DNA of 64,000 bases from Siphlonurus alternatus (GCA_949825025.1 OX463782.1:32459351-32523350), one strand, 5' to 3'; shown: positions 35,722 through 49,022, counted from the stretch's first letter. The notes: generated from the sequence alone by a model not told the origin. A program made the numbers and translations.

Positions 35722-36012
35722 TAAAGGCGGATTCAGATGGCGACAACGGCGATGCGACGCGATTTCTGATGATGCGACATGATCTAAGTTCGTCTATGTA
35801 CAACCAAAATGATTGAATAAAAATTTGAATTTGAATTTTGTCACACAAGTTGTGAAATCCTATGCGGCAAGCGAATTCGCCATTGCGGCGGCGAATATCA
35901 CGTTAAATTACCATGCTCGTTTTTTTAATCGCCAAATATGGCCGCCAATGGATGTCACAGCAAGTGCGAATAATTCGCGTCGCATGATCAAAATCGCTAT
36001 GTGAATGAATTT
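35722..36012 (+). mobile_element. MITE family GGCGGATTCAGATGGCGA, copy C
   Basis: Starts TTAAAGGCGGATTCAGATGG. The interior matches copy A but carries a 66-base extra segment after GACGCGATTT (to about 35,835). It ends near TCGCTATGTGAATGAA. Confidence 0.82.
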
Positions 36013-37975
36013 CATGTGGTCCGGTTCATCTCGCCGTGAGGTTATGCAACTTGCCTATCATCAAAGCAGAGAAGGTTGCATATTCACCGGGGGCAAAATA
36101 ACGTTTAATAGAGGCCGTCTCACCTACAATACACACGGGTGTTGTACTGAACAAATTGCCTAACCTCAAGAATAAATAAACTGGCAAGACAGACACTTGT
36201 AAATATTTTAGTGTGCATGTGCAAGGTCTACCTTCTACATAGAATTGTGAAACTGTAAGTGCAGGTATATTTTAAGAGTATTGCATGGTCGTTCTGAAAG
36301 AATTAAAATGCAAATAAAAAAGATAGTCACTTACTGTGGGAATTTAAACTTTTTCCAGTTGTGATCATTTCTCACAAAATTTACTTGCTTCATTTGACTG
36401 TTTGACTATTGAAATGTATGGTTTTATATGGTTATTGAAGCAGAAAAAGAGCAATCAAAACACCAAACTTTGACTTGTATGTTTATATCAAATTTAATAA
36501 AGTGGTAAAGCTTTTGGGAACAGAAAAGAGTATTTTTTTCAAACTGTTGTCCATTTTTTCAATTATTAATGTAAATAAAATTCATTAGAGTGTTTGCATA
36601 GTAACCTATGAAAAAAATCGTCTATCGTCAACATGAATATTTTACCAACATTTCGTTCACATTCTTCGCATCTTTCGCATATGGTTGAATATTTGCTGAC
36701 AAGAATACAATTAAAAGTCCTTTATAATTATGTGATTGTTCCAATACTCTAGCACAAGAAAAAAATATGTGTCATTTATAAGAGTGATTACGAGTGAAAT
36801 ATTATTAGAATATTCATATAATATATTTATTTATTTGAATAATCATTTACATGGTTTCTATATTCAAATAATTAAAAAAATATATAATCTTCATATGATT
36901 TCTGCTAACTTTTTATAAATTCCCTTTTTTAACATTTTTTCATCAACATAAAAACAGGGTATTATTTCTATTAATTAAAATTAAACAACTTATAGAATTT
37001 TAAAATATCACAATCGTGAATATTATAAAAACATTACACAAAGATTTAAGACAAAAATTTAAGTTTACAAAACTTCAATAATAAATAATAACAATTTAAA
37101 ATAATAATTTGAATTTATTTTATTTTTATTTAATATATTTAATAATAAATCAATCAAATTTATTATTTAGCATTACAAATTATTATTATATATATATTTT
37201 TTGCCTTTTAAATATAAGTGATAACTTTATTATTATAATAATAACTGTTGCATGTAAATAAATTGTTAGTTTAAAAAATATAATGAGGTAATGAAATAAA
37301 AAACAAATTACAACACGTCACGCTATGTAAGATTGTTATTTTAATGGTGACATTTCCGTCAAAGATAAATAAACTCCATCGAGATGTCAAATGAAATTTC
37401 AAAATTTACTTTCCTTGATGACAGAGTGTGTTTAAATTAAAGGAGAACATGTTTGTACAGTGTAGCAAACTGTTATCACTTAACAATGAAATTATAGAGC
37501 TCCTTTTTGTTAATTATAATCAGTTACAATCTACTTACAAGTATTTATTATGATATATAAATGATAGTTAAAAAAACGTTTAGTAAAGGAAAACTAAAAT
37601 GAATAAAAATTATCTAAAAATGCATTGCATAATAATAATACTTGTTTATTATTATAGGTTAATAAATACATAGTTTGGAGGGGAAAAAAATTGATAAGAT
37701 TAAAACGGAAACCAATTGGTGAATTTAAATTATGGAATGCCTATACACAAAATACATAAATACTTGTTTCTACAAAAAGTAAACAAGTTCCTTGCTTAAT
37801 TAAATAAAGTATGTACAGTCTGTATAATATAAAAGTGCAATGGAACAGCATGTAGCATTAGCTCTGTTCCACTCTTTTTAAGACTCACATTATGAGAAAT
37901 GTGTATTGTCAGTGTTGCTAATATGCTGTTCAAGTATACCCTCGGACTATAATTTTAATAACATGTACTTGTGTG

Positions 37976-38178
37976 TGGTTCCCCACAGGCTTTGGACATC
38001 ACTTTGGTCCATTGAGAAAAAGTAGAGGTGTCCGTCCTGACATGGTTCCCTCAGTTTCACCTCATGCAGTGCATTCTGCGAGGCGTAACAGGCTGTGGCC
38101 ATCATACTTTCCCTCCCTACTCATTACCTCGCCCCGAGCTTCAAGCTAACAGGGGTTTATCTTTGTAAAAAAAAAATG
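37976..38178 (+). mobile_element. SINE body and tail, diverged, head lost
   Basis: Contains TGTGGTTCCCC, GGTCCATTGAGAAAA, GTCCGTCCTGACATGGTTCCC and GGCTGTGGCC, a diverged match to the body of the 58.5 kb element. The tail CTACTCATTACC...GAGCTTC.AGCT...GTAAAAAAAAAA is also present at 60.15 kb. The 5S head is missing. Confidence 0.65.
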
Positions 38179-41061
38179 TCTAATAAGCCTGCTGGGTATA
38201 TAGAGCAAACATGCACCTAAACGCATTACAAAATGCTATACACGCATGGCACTCTAAAAATTACGTACATGTAAAATCTGAAGACCCTATTTAATTAATT
38301 CATGAATATGAATTTCAGAATTAAAAATTATACTTAATTTTTAATTATGTAAATAAAAATATCTTTACTTTCTACTCGATCTATTGACATAAGTATATCG
38401 TAAGTTATATTTAGAGTTTAAGACAAGCATGGAATAATTCATTACGTACTGTAATTAAGGTAACGAGATGAGTGACGTAAGAGAGAAAGCCACGCCCCCC
38501 TCCCACGTGACATGAAAATAAATCTTCACATGACGTTGTTGTTATGTAAAAAAAAAGGAACGTGAATTATTTTTTATTACATTCTGATAAAAAAAAAAGT
38601 AATTATCAAGTTTAACAGTTTTTCTTGTTAGTTGTCGAAATTGATATTTAACAAAATTTAAAATATTATATTTTTACTGTAATTAAGGGTTAGTTTTTAT
38701 AATATTATCGTACGATTATATACTTTATTGATAAAACTGTATTTGCTTTATCGACAAATTATAATTATTTTGTTAATCTGTAAAAGAAAATATCAAATTT
38801 TATAGTAGATTTTAATGTACTACCACTAAAATGCAAGTATACAGAGAAGATTCTGTAATATTAACTATATTTTTGTACTTCATGTATAAGTAAATTAATT
38901 ATTATAGTAAATAAATAATTTTTCATTATTCAATCATGATTTCATAAAAGAAAAAAAAAAAATGAAAATGTATAATGATAAAATAAATAATCTTTCTAAT
39001 TTACTGAATATATAAAAAATATATCGTGTATTTATCGTTATATTGTAAATAAATCAGGCTTCCACTAATAATGCAAAATTTAAACTCTTTTATTGCTTAT
39101 TCGTTATTTGATTTATTGAAATATTTATTGCTTTAATATTGTAGCAGTGAATTTATTGATATTAATACCAAACTAAAATCTATTTTCGTTTATTGTAGTT
39201 ACATGTAATTTTGAATTTTTAAGGGCTTTAAATTTAAAATCAATAAATTTGTTGGTCGTATGATTGCCTGTAATTATAAAATAGTCAATCATCATATTGC
39301 GATGTTAACTCGAGCTTTAATTAAAACACTAATTACTGAACCAAATCAAGCTTGGTATATGACGTCACTCAAATTTTTCATAAGAAAAAGTGATAAATTT
39401 CGAGTTCTATAATAATAAATTCATTAAACTTGGAATGTTATAGCACAGAAAATTACCCTCTATACACTCAATTCACTTTCGGATTTGCTCTTTTTAAATT
39501 ATTTTATTATTCTGAATTTCTACAAACTAATTTTCAACATGTCAAGACGTTATTGTAAGACACAAAATTTTCCTTCAGTAAAATTTAATTTCTTCTTGTA
39601 AGACTTAAAAAATTTGTAGATAAAACGCGTTCTAAATTTCTTGTATGCAAATTTCTTGTTTTAAGCGAATACATTGCACGAATTTACTTTTTACAAGGAA
39701 TAAGCAAAATAGCATCTTATATTACTGGCTTTGTATAATAATTTCAATAATTAGTATGCTTTTAAGTTACGTAAAAATATCAAACATACTCTCACAAATT
39801 TTGAGAACTCAATTTATTGGCTAATTTGGCTAATTGATACGAAAGATAACTAATAAATTATTAATTCGCATTCAATTATATACAAACGAGAGTGGTTATT
39901 GATATTTTGTAGCAAATGTAACAAAACTTTGTGGTTGTGCAACTTAACTTAAGTTTATACTGATGTACATATAGTTGGTGAATAATTAAATATCAGCAAT
40001 ATAACATCAGCAAAAAAGATGCGCATGCGACGAAAAGAGGAACTAAATTGAAAAAAATTAATTTACTTTCGTCACTCAGAATTAAGTTCGATCTCATAAG
40101 GTTGAAAGTCCTGCCTTTCATTTTTTTTAAACCCAAATTTAATTTTAAAGCGACGACAAAATAATAAATGCCATGACAACTGTAAAATAAAAAAAGAAAT
40201 CGGATTAATCCATGACGATTTTATGTTCTATCCTTCTTTGTAAATTCATTTTCATGTTATTAGAGACAAATTTGAAAGAACACGCCTACTTTACATTCTT
40301 TTTTTAATTTGTTTATTCATAGAATTCAACATAAGACATATTACATAAAAAAAAAATACAACGTAAACCCCAAGAGTTTGAAAAACTCGTATCGGGTGTT
40401 AGAATTGAAAATTGGCAGTACTATGTGGAGGTCCATGAATTTAACTTCTTACGCAGTGCTCAAAAGAAAGTTACATTATGAATTTCAATATTACGATCAT
40501 ATTTATGTAATTGAATAGTAAAACAAAAGTGAGAGAACGCCTCGTGACGTTCATTTTCTTCATGACGTCATCATTACTCTTGTAAGACTTCCAATACTCG
40601 CTTCCATCTTCATTTAAAACAGTACTCGTGTATCGAAAAAAAAATATATATATATAAAAGTTTCTATGCAATATATAGGTTATACAAGCAAGCCATACTG
40701 CTTGAAAGTTTATTTACATAGGTGGGATAGCATAATAAACCGTAAAATTTTTCTAATGCTCTTGAACTTTATTTACTAACGGTGAAGTTTAAATAAAAAT
40801 ATAATATTTTAAAAATAGAATGAAAAATATATTTAATATTAATATTTTTCTGTTGCTTGAAACTCTTCCCACTTTTTTTTATAGCATGAATGATTTCAAT
40901 TTCCAAATCTTTATTTTTTTTTTTTTTCGTGATGATGTGAGGATTGTGCCAAAGGGAAAATATAGAGGGAGAGAATTCCTTTTAATTCACATGGGGGATG
41001 ATACTAGCAAACTAGGTAGGCTGCTTGGGTTTCTGGCCTCACACCTCTAAAGCTGGAGCGA

Positions 41062-41252
41062 CTAATGAGCCTCCACCACCCGTGCTAGTCCCGGACAAAG
41101 GGTTCTCCAGTCTTCTGCAGTGGAGCCAACAATGTTCGCCACCCCCGCCCCCATTTTCTCATCCCCTCCACATAGCAGCAGTTTCTCCCTTTTATCCTTT
41201 ATAGCCATTTCTGCTGCAGCCTGTACGAAATGGACCACTAGCACCATCAACA
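41062..41252 (-). CDS. Candidate nested antisense gene, exon 2: small secreted protein
   Basis: Minus-strand, GC-rich coding-like block in KCC intron 1. It has an acceptor TTGGCTTGCAG, then 2+189 bases ending in TAG. With the 19-base exon at 47,437-47,455 it reads MFFKAAVLMVLVVHFVQAAA, a textbook signal peptide with an AAA cleavage site. The rest is about 49 residues with two Cys, a KDKREK basic patch (possible dibasic cleavage), a Gly/Ala-rich middle and a TAEDWRTLCPG segment near the end. A second acceptor 15 bases upstream (41,267) is also in frame and would add five residues. The GC-rich patch continues about 150 bases past the stop to an AATAAA on this strand near 40,909, as expected for a 3'UTR. 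I do not recognise the family. Alternatively the frame is open from an ATG at 41,337 (91 aa), but that extension is AT-rich and intron-like. Confidence 0.42.
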
Positions 41253-42946
41253 CTGCAAGCCAAGCAGCTGTTTTCACAAAAACTAACAACAAAACTTCCC
41301 CACATATATAGTTCCCACAAAAACATAAAATTATCATCAGAAAAAATATGTTTTTTTTTTTTTATACTTTTTGTATAGTTGAAAAGTTTTTATGGGGTTA
41401 TATATACACATTTTCATATAATAAATAAATGAAAAGTTTTTTTTTTGTTTAATTCTTATTTGTATGTACTAATTGACGTGATCCATGCTATACAGTGTAC
41501 AGCCTATAAAAATTTGAAATTAAATATGAATCAATTTTAAATTGTAAATCATTATAATACATTATAACTTCTTCAAAGCTTCAAGCAAAAATCAACAAAT
41601 AATCTATTAACAGATATTTATTATATGTATCAATTACGAATTAATTATGGAATTATTGAATCTAAAAACGAAATAAGAGTAGAAAAAACTCTGCTGAGGT
41701 TCTTACGTTTTGTGAAATGTATCTTGTCCGACTTGTAATATCATTTCATTCCTTTGTAAACCACCCACATTTTCCACCCTCAGTTGCGTGCCTTTCTCGT
41801 ATATGTGTGCTTTAGTTTAATTATTACTGGAGCAACATTCCTTGGCAAATATTCACACAAGTTAGTTATACCGCCAAACCGAACACACAAGGCATTCTAA
41901 CTTTAACACTCTGTTACAATAATAACGAAAATTGAATTGGGAAAATGTTATACATTAAAATTTTGAATCTAAAACTACCTTCATTTTAATATAATTTGAT
42001 TTTTTTTCTTTAGTTAATATTCAAATGAGAATATGTAAATTTACTACTAGGCTTTATAAAGCCAATCTCAAACTTTTGTTTTTGTTTTTTTTTTTTTGTG
42101 AGCGTATGTTAGTGACATATTTACATAAATTTTCATGACACTAAATTCTGATGTGAGACAAACAATATGTAAATTATAATGTTGATTATAATAATCAAAA
42201 CATCATACACCTTAAAAATTGAGAAAACAATTAGAAACCACAGAAACACATTAAACAAAACATCAAATTAGCAATATTTGTAAGTGACATCTTTGATGTA
42301 TCAAAATTTTATATTAACTTTAATTAAGTGCTACTCTTTTCACAATAGCTTCTGGCTTATAATTTATAGTACACATAGAAAAGCTTTTATCCTTTTTAAA
42401 GTTTTGTTTCTTATTTTTTTCTTCTCTCTTTCGTTTCGTTTCCCTTTTTTTTTTTTTTTTTTAAAGTTACCAACTTCTTACGATGGACAATCCTTTACTT
42501 GTGCTGCTGTACTGCAGACTTAACGATTTTTTTTTTTTTTTTTTTTTTACAGTCTAGAAAAAAGTTTTGGATAGATTTTTTTATCTATTTTTTCATAAAA
42601 ATCAACAAGAATTATTATATAAAGCAAATTTAAAATATTTGTAGCATTTAAAAAAATATATACCAATTAAACATTTTGATAAATCCATAGAGCCGTACTG
42701 GATAATTTATTAACAAAATTTAATGTGTTATTTATTTTCCATTATTTTAATAAAAATAAACAAAAATAACCATATTAATTTATTTTTAAATTAAAAAAAG
42801 TGGGGGGTTAACATACTTTGTAAAGGTTATAATGATTACCCTTTGCTTTTTAAAGTCTTTTGAAATAATATATATATAAAAAAAAAATGTTGAAAATTTG
42901 TGAAGCCGACAGTAGAAGGGAGTTTTGTTGTTAATCTTGAAGTATG

Positions 42947-43014
42947 TATAAAAGTATTGAGTTGTATACAAGAAGTAGACTTGGCGTATAGTCGGCACCA
43001 TGGTGATATACAAA
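42947..43014 (+). promoter_or_regulatory. Candidate internal promoter plus mini first exon
   Basis: TATAAAAG at 42,947-42,954 is followed 46 bases later by CACCATGG (ATG at 43,000), and after five codons (MVIYK) by the donor GTAAGG at 43,015. The exon ends in phase 0, which matches KCC exon 3 (60,285) but not exon 2. A GC-rich patch follows to about 43,265. It could be an alternative KCC start that skips exons 1 and 2, or the first exon of a non-coding RNA. Confidence 0.22.
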
Positions 43015-43270
43015 GTAAGGCACCACCAGGCTATGCAGAGAGAGAGACCGGCGTGGTGGCGGCAGTGGCAGGCGGGTGGTCGGCCCGGGCAACCAGCAAG
43101 CAAGCACTGCTGGGAGGGATGCTGGGTGCTCCTGTGCTCTCTGCACGTGCTGATATCGACCAGCTCTCTCCCGCGTTCAACCGACCGACGAGAGCGCCAC
43201 TGCTGCCGGCAACCTCCCTTACACCACTATAGCATCACTACCACCACCCGCTCACACTATGTGTAGTTTC
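43015..43270. other. GC-rich patch in KCC intron 1
   Basis: About 250 bases of mixed, GC-rich, CpG-containing sequence inside AT-rich intron DNA. Several frames are open on both strands and none is recognisable. It lies directly after the TATA/ATG/GTAAGG candidate and may be part of a CpG island promoter. Confidence 0.3.
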
Positions 43271-46200
43271 CATTCCCTTTCCACCGAGTGACACAATTTT
43301 TTTTTTATATATAATATAAAAAAAAATCTTTATCAATATTTTTTATTATTATAAATATAAATCTCTAAAAACCTCATCATTCAAAACTCATTTTTTTTTT
43401 TTTTTTTAGCTTCTAGTAACTTATTTTTTGTGTGTACGAGAGTAAATCCTATTATTATGCAAAAATATTTTTTTTTTCATGAATTGAAAATTTTCAACGC
43501 TTTTTTGTTTTTTTCTATGCACTTACAGATTTAATTTTAAATTTATGTAGATTTATGAAAAATATATAAAATGAAAAATGAAAAAAAGTAAAGTTCTGTA
43601 TTTATGATGATACCGTTGTTGCATGGTATAAAAAGAAAGATACAATTAAAAGTTTTTTTGCTTACAATGGAGTACGTGGATCACTAATTGGAGCAGGGAA
43701 GTCACTGTGAACGCTCAGTGGAGCGAGCCTGCAATGTGAAGTGAAGGAAAAAAAAAAAAACGTAAGAAGGCCCCTGCGTGGTATGCAACCAGTCGGAACG
43801 ACGAGGTCAGAAAGTTGCCTAACTCCAGGGGCTCACCCGTGAATTCAAACTCCGTGAATAATAATATGTGGGAGAGAGAATGGACATTGTTTAGTACTTT
43901 TTTTTTAGCATAACTATCTTAATATAAAAGAATTTTGTAGTAAAGTCACGTAATAATTGCTCTATATCCAATATATAATAAAATCTTATTATTCATTTGT
44001 TTTAACGAAACAACCTTTTTAATATAAAAAAAAATCAATATACACTATAGAGAATAGACCGAGTTTCTTAATAAAAAAAAAAAAAAAAGTAATTTCAATA
44101 AAGTTAACAATTGAAATCTAATCGTAGTTTTCTAAAGATAGTCATTAAAGAAGTACATTTATATCTATGATATAAAAAATATCTCGAGATTCATTGAAAA
44201 GGATTTGAAAAGCATATCATTACATCGATAAAAAGTTCTTTTAATATGTGAATTAAAATATAATAAAGTGAACATATGTTACTTTAAATAACCTGTTATA
44301 TTAATCTACCTGTCGTGTAATGTACTTTTAAATCATATTATAATTAATCTGTACGCGTATAAAGCTCTATTCAAAATTATAAAAGCAAACAACTCTAAAA
44401 TATCACATTTGCGCGTGATGAATATATATATAAAAAAAATCATTTAATATAGCTTCATAATAATATCATGAGGGACGTTTTACAATATACGTTTTGCCTA
44501 GCGAACTGTGGGTGAAGATTATTTTAGGCTTTATAAGGATTATCTGAAGTCCGATAGTAATTTACAAAGCTTAATGAGATAATATCATATTTTGTGAGTA
44601 CGCGCGCATAATTTTTAATATATAGCCACAGAAATAATCATGACGTCATAATTATAATATTCTTCTTCTAACAATCAGATAATTTTGTTTTTTCATCTAG
44701 TCATCTGTATATTTAAAATTTAAGACACGATTTCTCTTAATGTTCATCGTTATCGAATTTACAACTAAAACTTAATTACATAATCATTGAAAGTTTTTAA
44801 TCTAACTAGACTCATTGTTTATATAATACTTTTAAAGTTGGTTTAATTATGAAATAAAGGTTTTAATTTGATAGTTTATCAAAACATGTATTAATAATAT
44901 CGTATAGTTTAAATTAATGTTATATGTTGATGTTCAGAAATCACAATAATTAGTCACGTTTATTACATATTATGAATAAAAATTTACAAAATCTCAATGG
45001 ATAACTCAATCAGGACTTTTTTAAAATAACAAAGTCCTTAGAATAGTTTAGCGGACCTAGATTAAAAAATTCAATAAAGCTTATAGTAATAAATGAATAA
45101 AACAACTTTACTATGCTTGACGCTTGCACGCAGAGTTTTATAAAGGGTTAACAAAGATTTAGATGAAGAATTCAGGGATTGATAAGAAAAAAAAAAGTTA
45201 TAATATCATATTACGATAAATGTAACAAAAAAAAATATGAAGACGAGAAATAAATTACTTTTCTTTACGTTTTGTCAGCGGTTCACTCGATCAATCTTCA
45301 GGCTATGGTCAGTGAGATGCTTTTGCGACAGTCTTCTGTCTAAATTTTATGTTTGTCCGTCAAATAAGACATTCAACTTAATTCAAGAGTGGCTGTTTGA
45401 TGATATTGTTTAACTCATAAACCAGTCTTTTAAAATGCGACTTTTATTTAACCTAAAAAGACATTTACGATGTAAAGTACTTATTATTCAAAATAGCAAA
45501 GTTAACAACCATCATCTTTAACTTTTGATAGTAGAAGAACAAAAGTGTCATTATATTATGTTATATAATCTTAACTTTTGTTTAATGATGTTAATTTATA
45601 GGTAAAGTTTAAAGTTTCCTTGTTTAAACAAGAACTATCTAATGCAACAATACAGAATTAATAATGCTTTACTCTCTACCTATTATATAAATATATAGTA
45701 TAACATATTTCAACTCATATAACAAGAATAATAAAGCTACAGATAAGACTAATATATTTATTAAAATAAAGGAGAGAAATTCAATTCTAATTTTCTGTAT
45801 TCAACCTACTTTTGATATAAGAGAGTTATTTTTATTATAATAAAGTTTCATAATTTATAATCAAGCATATATTATATGAAAAGAAAATTTAACTACTTCT
45901 TTCATTATTAATGTATATTTCAGTTATAATTATATTCAAAAAATTTAATACAAATAAATACATTTTTTTTTTTTTACGAATTTTATAACTTTAATATAAC
46001 GTTAGCCGTCCTGACGAGGCTATAAATATATAATAAAACAAGTTTACTGTAAATTGCTGGTAACATGTAAAGGTTTTATTGAATTATTCATGTGAAAGTT
46101 TTTGATATTTAGAGCATGAAATGTTGGATATAATAAGGATTGGTAATACTACCAAGCACATGAGGAGGTCAGGTGAACTAGAAAGGGGGGGGGGGTGAAG

Positions 46201-47436
46201 GTTAATTGGAACGCGAGGCGACAGCGGTGAGGGCGAGCAAAGACTTGGGATGTTTGGTTTATATTTAGGCTTGGCCGACTCGCTAAATTACAACACCTGT
46301 TTCGAGACTTTTATATAAAAATACCACACATTTTTTTTTTACTTGAATATATAACACCTGCTGTTAATGTTTTTTTTATGTTCAGTCGTTTTTTTAATTA
46401 AATATTATGTGATAAGATTTTATTTTTTTATAATTAGATTTGTTTATAATTATAAAATAATTCTCTGCTTATTAGAGATAAGTGACGTAGAAACGTAATA
46501 ACAATAATTTAATATATAGTACATATTTTTACTAATTTATTTCTATATTTTATTTGTTTTATAATAATTTGATTATACTCGTTTATTAAAAAAAGTGATG
46601 CTTTTAAAATATTTTCTGTCGAAAGGTGAAAAAATGAAATAAATAAATCTAAAATTATTTAAAAATCATATCATATTTTTTATTTTGGTAGCTAAAAAAA
46701 ATTAAGCTGAATATATTTAAAAACTGCACATGCATTCATTGCACGCTTAACATGATGAAAATTAAAAATTTGATGTAAAATTGATGAAGGTAAAAATAAA
46801 CTCAAGCTGTTACGACAATTTTAAATGAGAAAATATATCCAATTTGAATATACACTTGAATGAATATTTTTAAAAAAGAAAAGAAAAATCTTAATTAAAT
46901 TTAAATTATAATACCATTAAAAATATTAACGACAATTTTGATTGTAAGCTTCATTTTACGAATATCATCATATTACGTATAATCAAATATAGAACTGAAT
47001 TAGAGAATTATAGCAAAGAATTTAGAGCTTATATTTTATTGAGAGGTATAAGCTTATTAAAATACAAATTTTAGTATATTATACGTATTTTGTTGTTAAA
47101 ATTTAATACTCGTAATTTGTAATTGTATTATAAAATATATTTTGAAATGTTTTGATCATGTCAATTTAGTTTAACAAGATGAAAGTTTGGGGGAATACAT
47201 TCAATGGCTTCATTTAGTTATTGTTGTTATATATACCTTTTGACAAGACAAGAGATAATTTGAACCATTATGGTGTCTCACAACAAACCAAAAAGCTCTT
47301 ACCGACGACAAGTTACTGCTGATGTTTTGGCATTGCAAGACTTCACAAAGGTTCCACAACGACGCGAGTTAAACTTCTCTACACTATTTATAGATCTAAA
47401 TTTAGGACAAACGCTTTTATGTGCGGGTGCTCTTAC

Positions 47437-47455
47437 CTGCAGCCTTGAAGAACAT
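47437..47455 (-). CDS. Candidate nested antisense gene, exon 1 (start codon exon)
   Basis: Minus-strand ATG TTC TTC AAG GCT GCA G followed by the strong donor GTAAGAGC. It encodes MFFKAA plus one base, and the phase matches the exon at 41,252, where G+TG gives Val. Short first exons encoding the start of a signal peptide are common in arthropod secreted-protein genes. The preceding TTGTTTCTTAAG could itself be an acceptor after a 5'UTR exon. The 6.2 kb intron and the tiny exon make this a prediction by signal and phase only; a chance match is possible. Confidence 0.35.
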
Positions 47456-47837
47456 CTTAAGAAACAATAAATCATTCTTTACGTAGCATTAACATCTTAA
47501 TCAAACAATTAATATTGATCATGTCAAAAGATATGGTCATTTAACAAAGATAAATGATAAAAAAGTTAAAGGTAAAAAAAAAAGGGATGTGAATATAGAT
47601 TAAATAATTTAATATATAGTAATATTATAAGAGAAGGAGAAATAGAAAATGATAAGCTACATTCTTCATTTTGATTTTTATGAATAAAGTAAAGAAAATC
47701 TGGAAACTATATTGCAAAGACAAAGTTAAATACCCAATTAAATTGGTGAAGTGTAACTTATGCCCGGATTAACATTGATGATGTTTTATTGTTGTTAGCA
47801 ATAAAGTTAAGCTTGGAGTAATGTTTGGCTTAAGACC

Positions 47838-48205
47838 CTCGTCCGCAATAATGAGCTATCTGCATGTTATTTCAAGTGAGCGCAATAATGTGCTTTATTT
47901 TATACCTACTTAATTAAGGCGGATTCAGATGGCGACAACGGCGATGCGACGTGATTTTGACGTAAAAGCTGTGAAATCCTATGCGGCGGCGAATTCACCG
48001 GGATTCGCGTTAATTACGATGCTCTTTTTCTTTTAATCGCCAAATATGGCCATAATGCCATAATGGAATAATGCAAGTGTGCATTATTCGCGTCGCGTGA
48101 TAAAAATCGTCATGTGAATTCATCTTTACAGCTGTTAATTGCACTCACCTGATATAGCAGATAGCTCATGATCGTGGTAGGAAAAAGCTCATTATTGCGG
48201 ACGAG
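47838..48205. mobile_element. Palindromic MITE CTCGTCCGCAATAATGAGCT, interrupted
   Basis: Left arm CTCGTCCGCAATAATGAGCT at 47,838 and right arm ending AGCTCATTATTGCGGACGAG at 48,205, with inner GATAGCTCAT/ATGAGCTATC symmetry. The GGCGGATTC MITE copy B is inserted inside. Confidence 0.82.
47914..48129 (+). mobile_element. MITE family GGCGGATTCAGATGGCGA, copy B, nested
   Basis: TTAAGGCGGATTCAGATGGC start; interior GATGCGACGTGATTTTGA, GTGAAATCCTATGCGGC and CGCCAAATATGGCC match copy A with a small internal deletion; end CATGTGAATTCATCTTTA. Confidence 0.85.
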
Positions 48206-48779
48206 TGACGTAGATGTTATTAGTTTTAAGTAATTTATATTTTTATTATTATCATTTTATTATATCTTTCATGGGCACATATACCTCAATATACAAGACA
48301 TTAAGTCAAAATAATGAAAAAAGCCCATGGGGCAATTGAAAAAGATTGCTGAGCAGTCCATTCACAATATATAAGTGTTCATTCACCCGTTGAATTTACT
48401 AAAATAAAAAATAGGAACAACAAAAACATAAAAAGACAAGGAAAAGAAAAAAATACAAAAAAAGTTTGTATCTTAATTAATGAAACTCGTATTTCTTTTC
48501 TTGTTTATTTCATTATACGATTTTATTCTTGTGTCTTATTATTAACTATATTTACATTATTAAATTATTGCTACAGGGAATAATCGACCAATTTGCATAA
48601 AATTTATAATGTATTTAGATTGACACAAAATTCAGACACCCTCTAATGAAGAGGGGTATATACGTTTTAATCTTGAGTTATATCTCGCTAAATTTTAGCT
48701 TCATGAAATTGTATATAAAAAAAAAATGACAGATTTACGGCCAAGAACAGACAACCATGTAATTAATCATATCAAAATT

Positions 48780-48990
48780 AGACATTTATACGCAACGTAC
48801 GCTTGAGGAGAGCAAAGTCCAATAGGGTCGGACTGTCCATATTGTTTAGCCGAAATTGCAAACCAGCAAGACCCAATTCTTCTATATGGGTACCTCTAGG
48901 TTTCGTAAATGAACAAATTACCAAAATATACATCGTCGGGCCCTTGGATTTGTCCACTTGTGGTCCTTTCATCCCAGTCCAGCCCTAAGA
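48780..48990. other. Unrecognised mixed-composition patch before exon 2
   Basis: Open frames on both strands (61 and 64 codons) ending about 35 bases before KCC exon 2. Neither is a known domain. It may be an old repeat. Confidence 0.2.
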
Positions 48991-49022
48991 TGATCCTAAA
49001 GTAACAAATGATTTTTTTTCAG

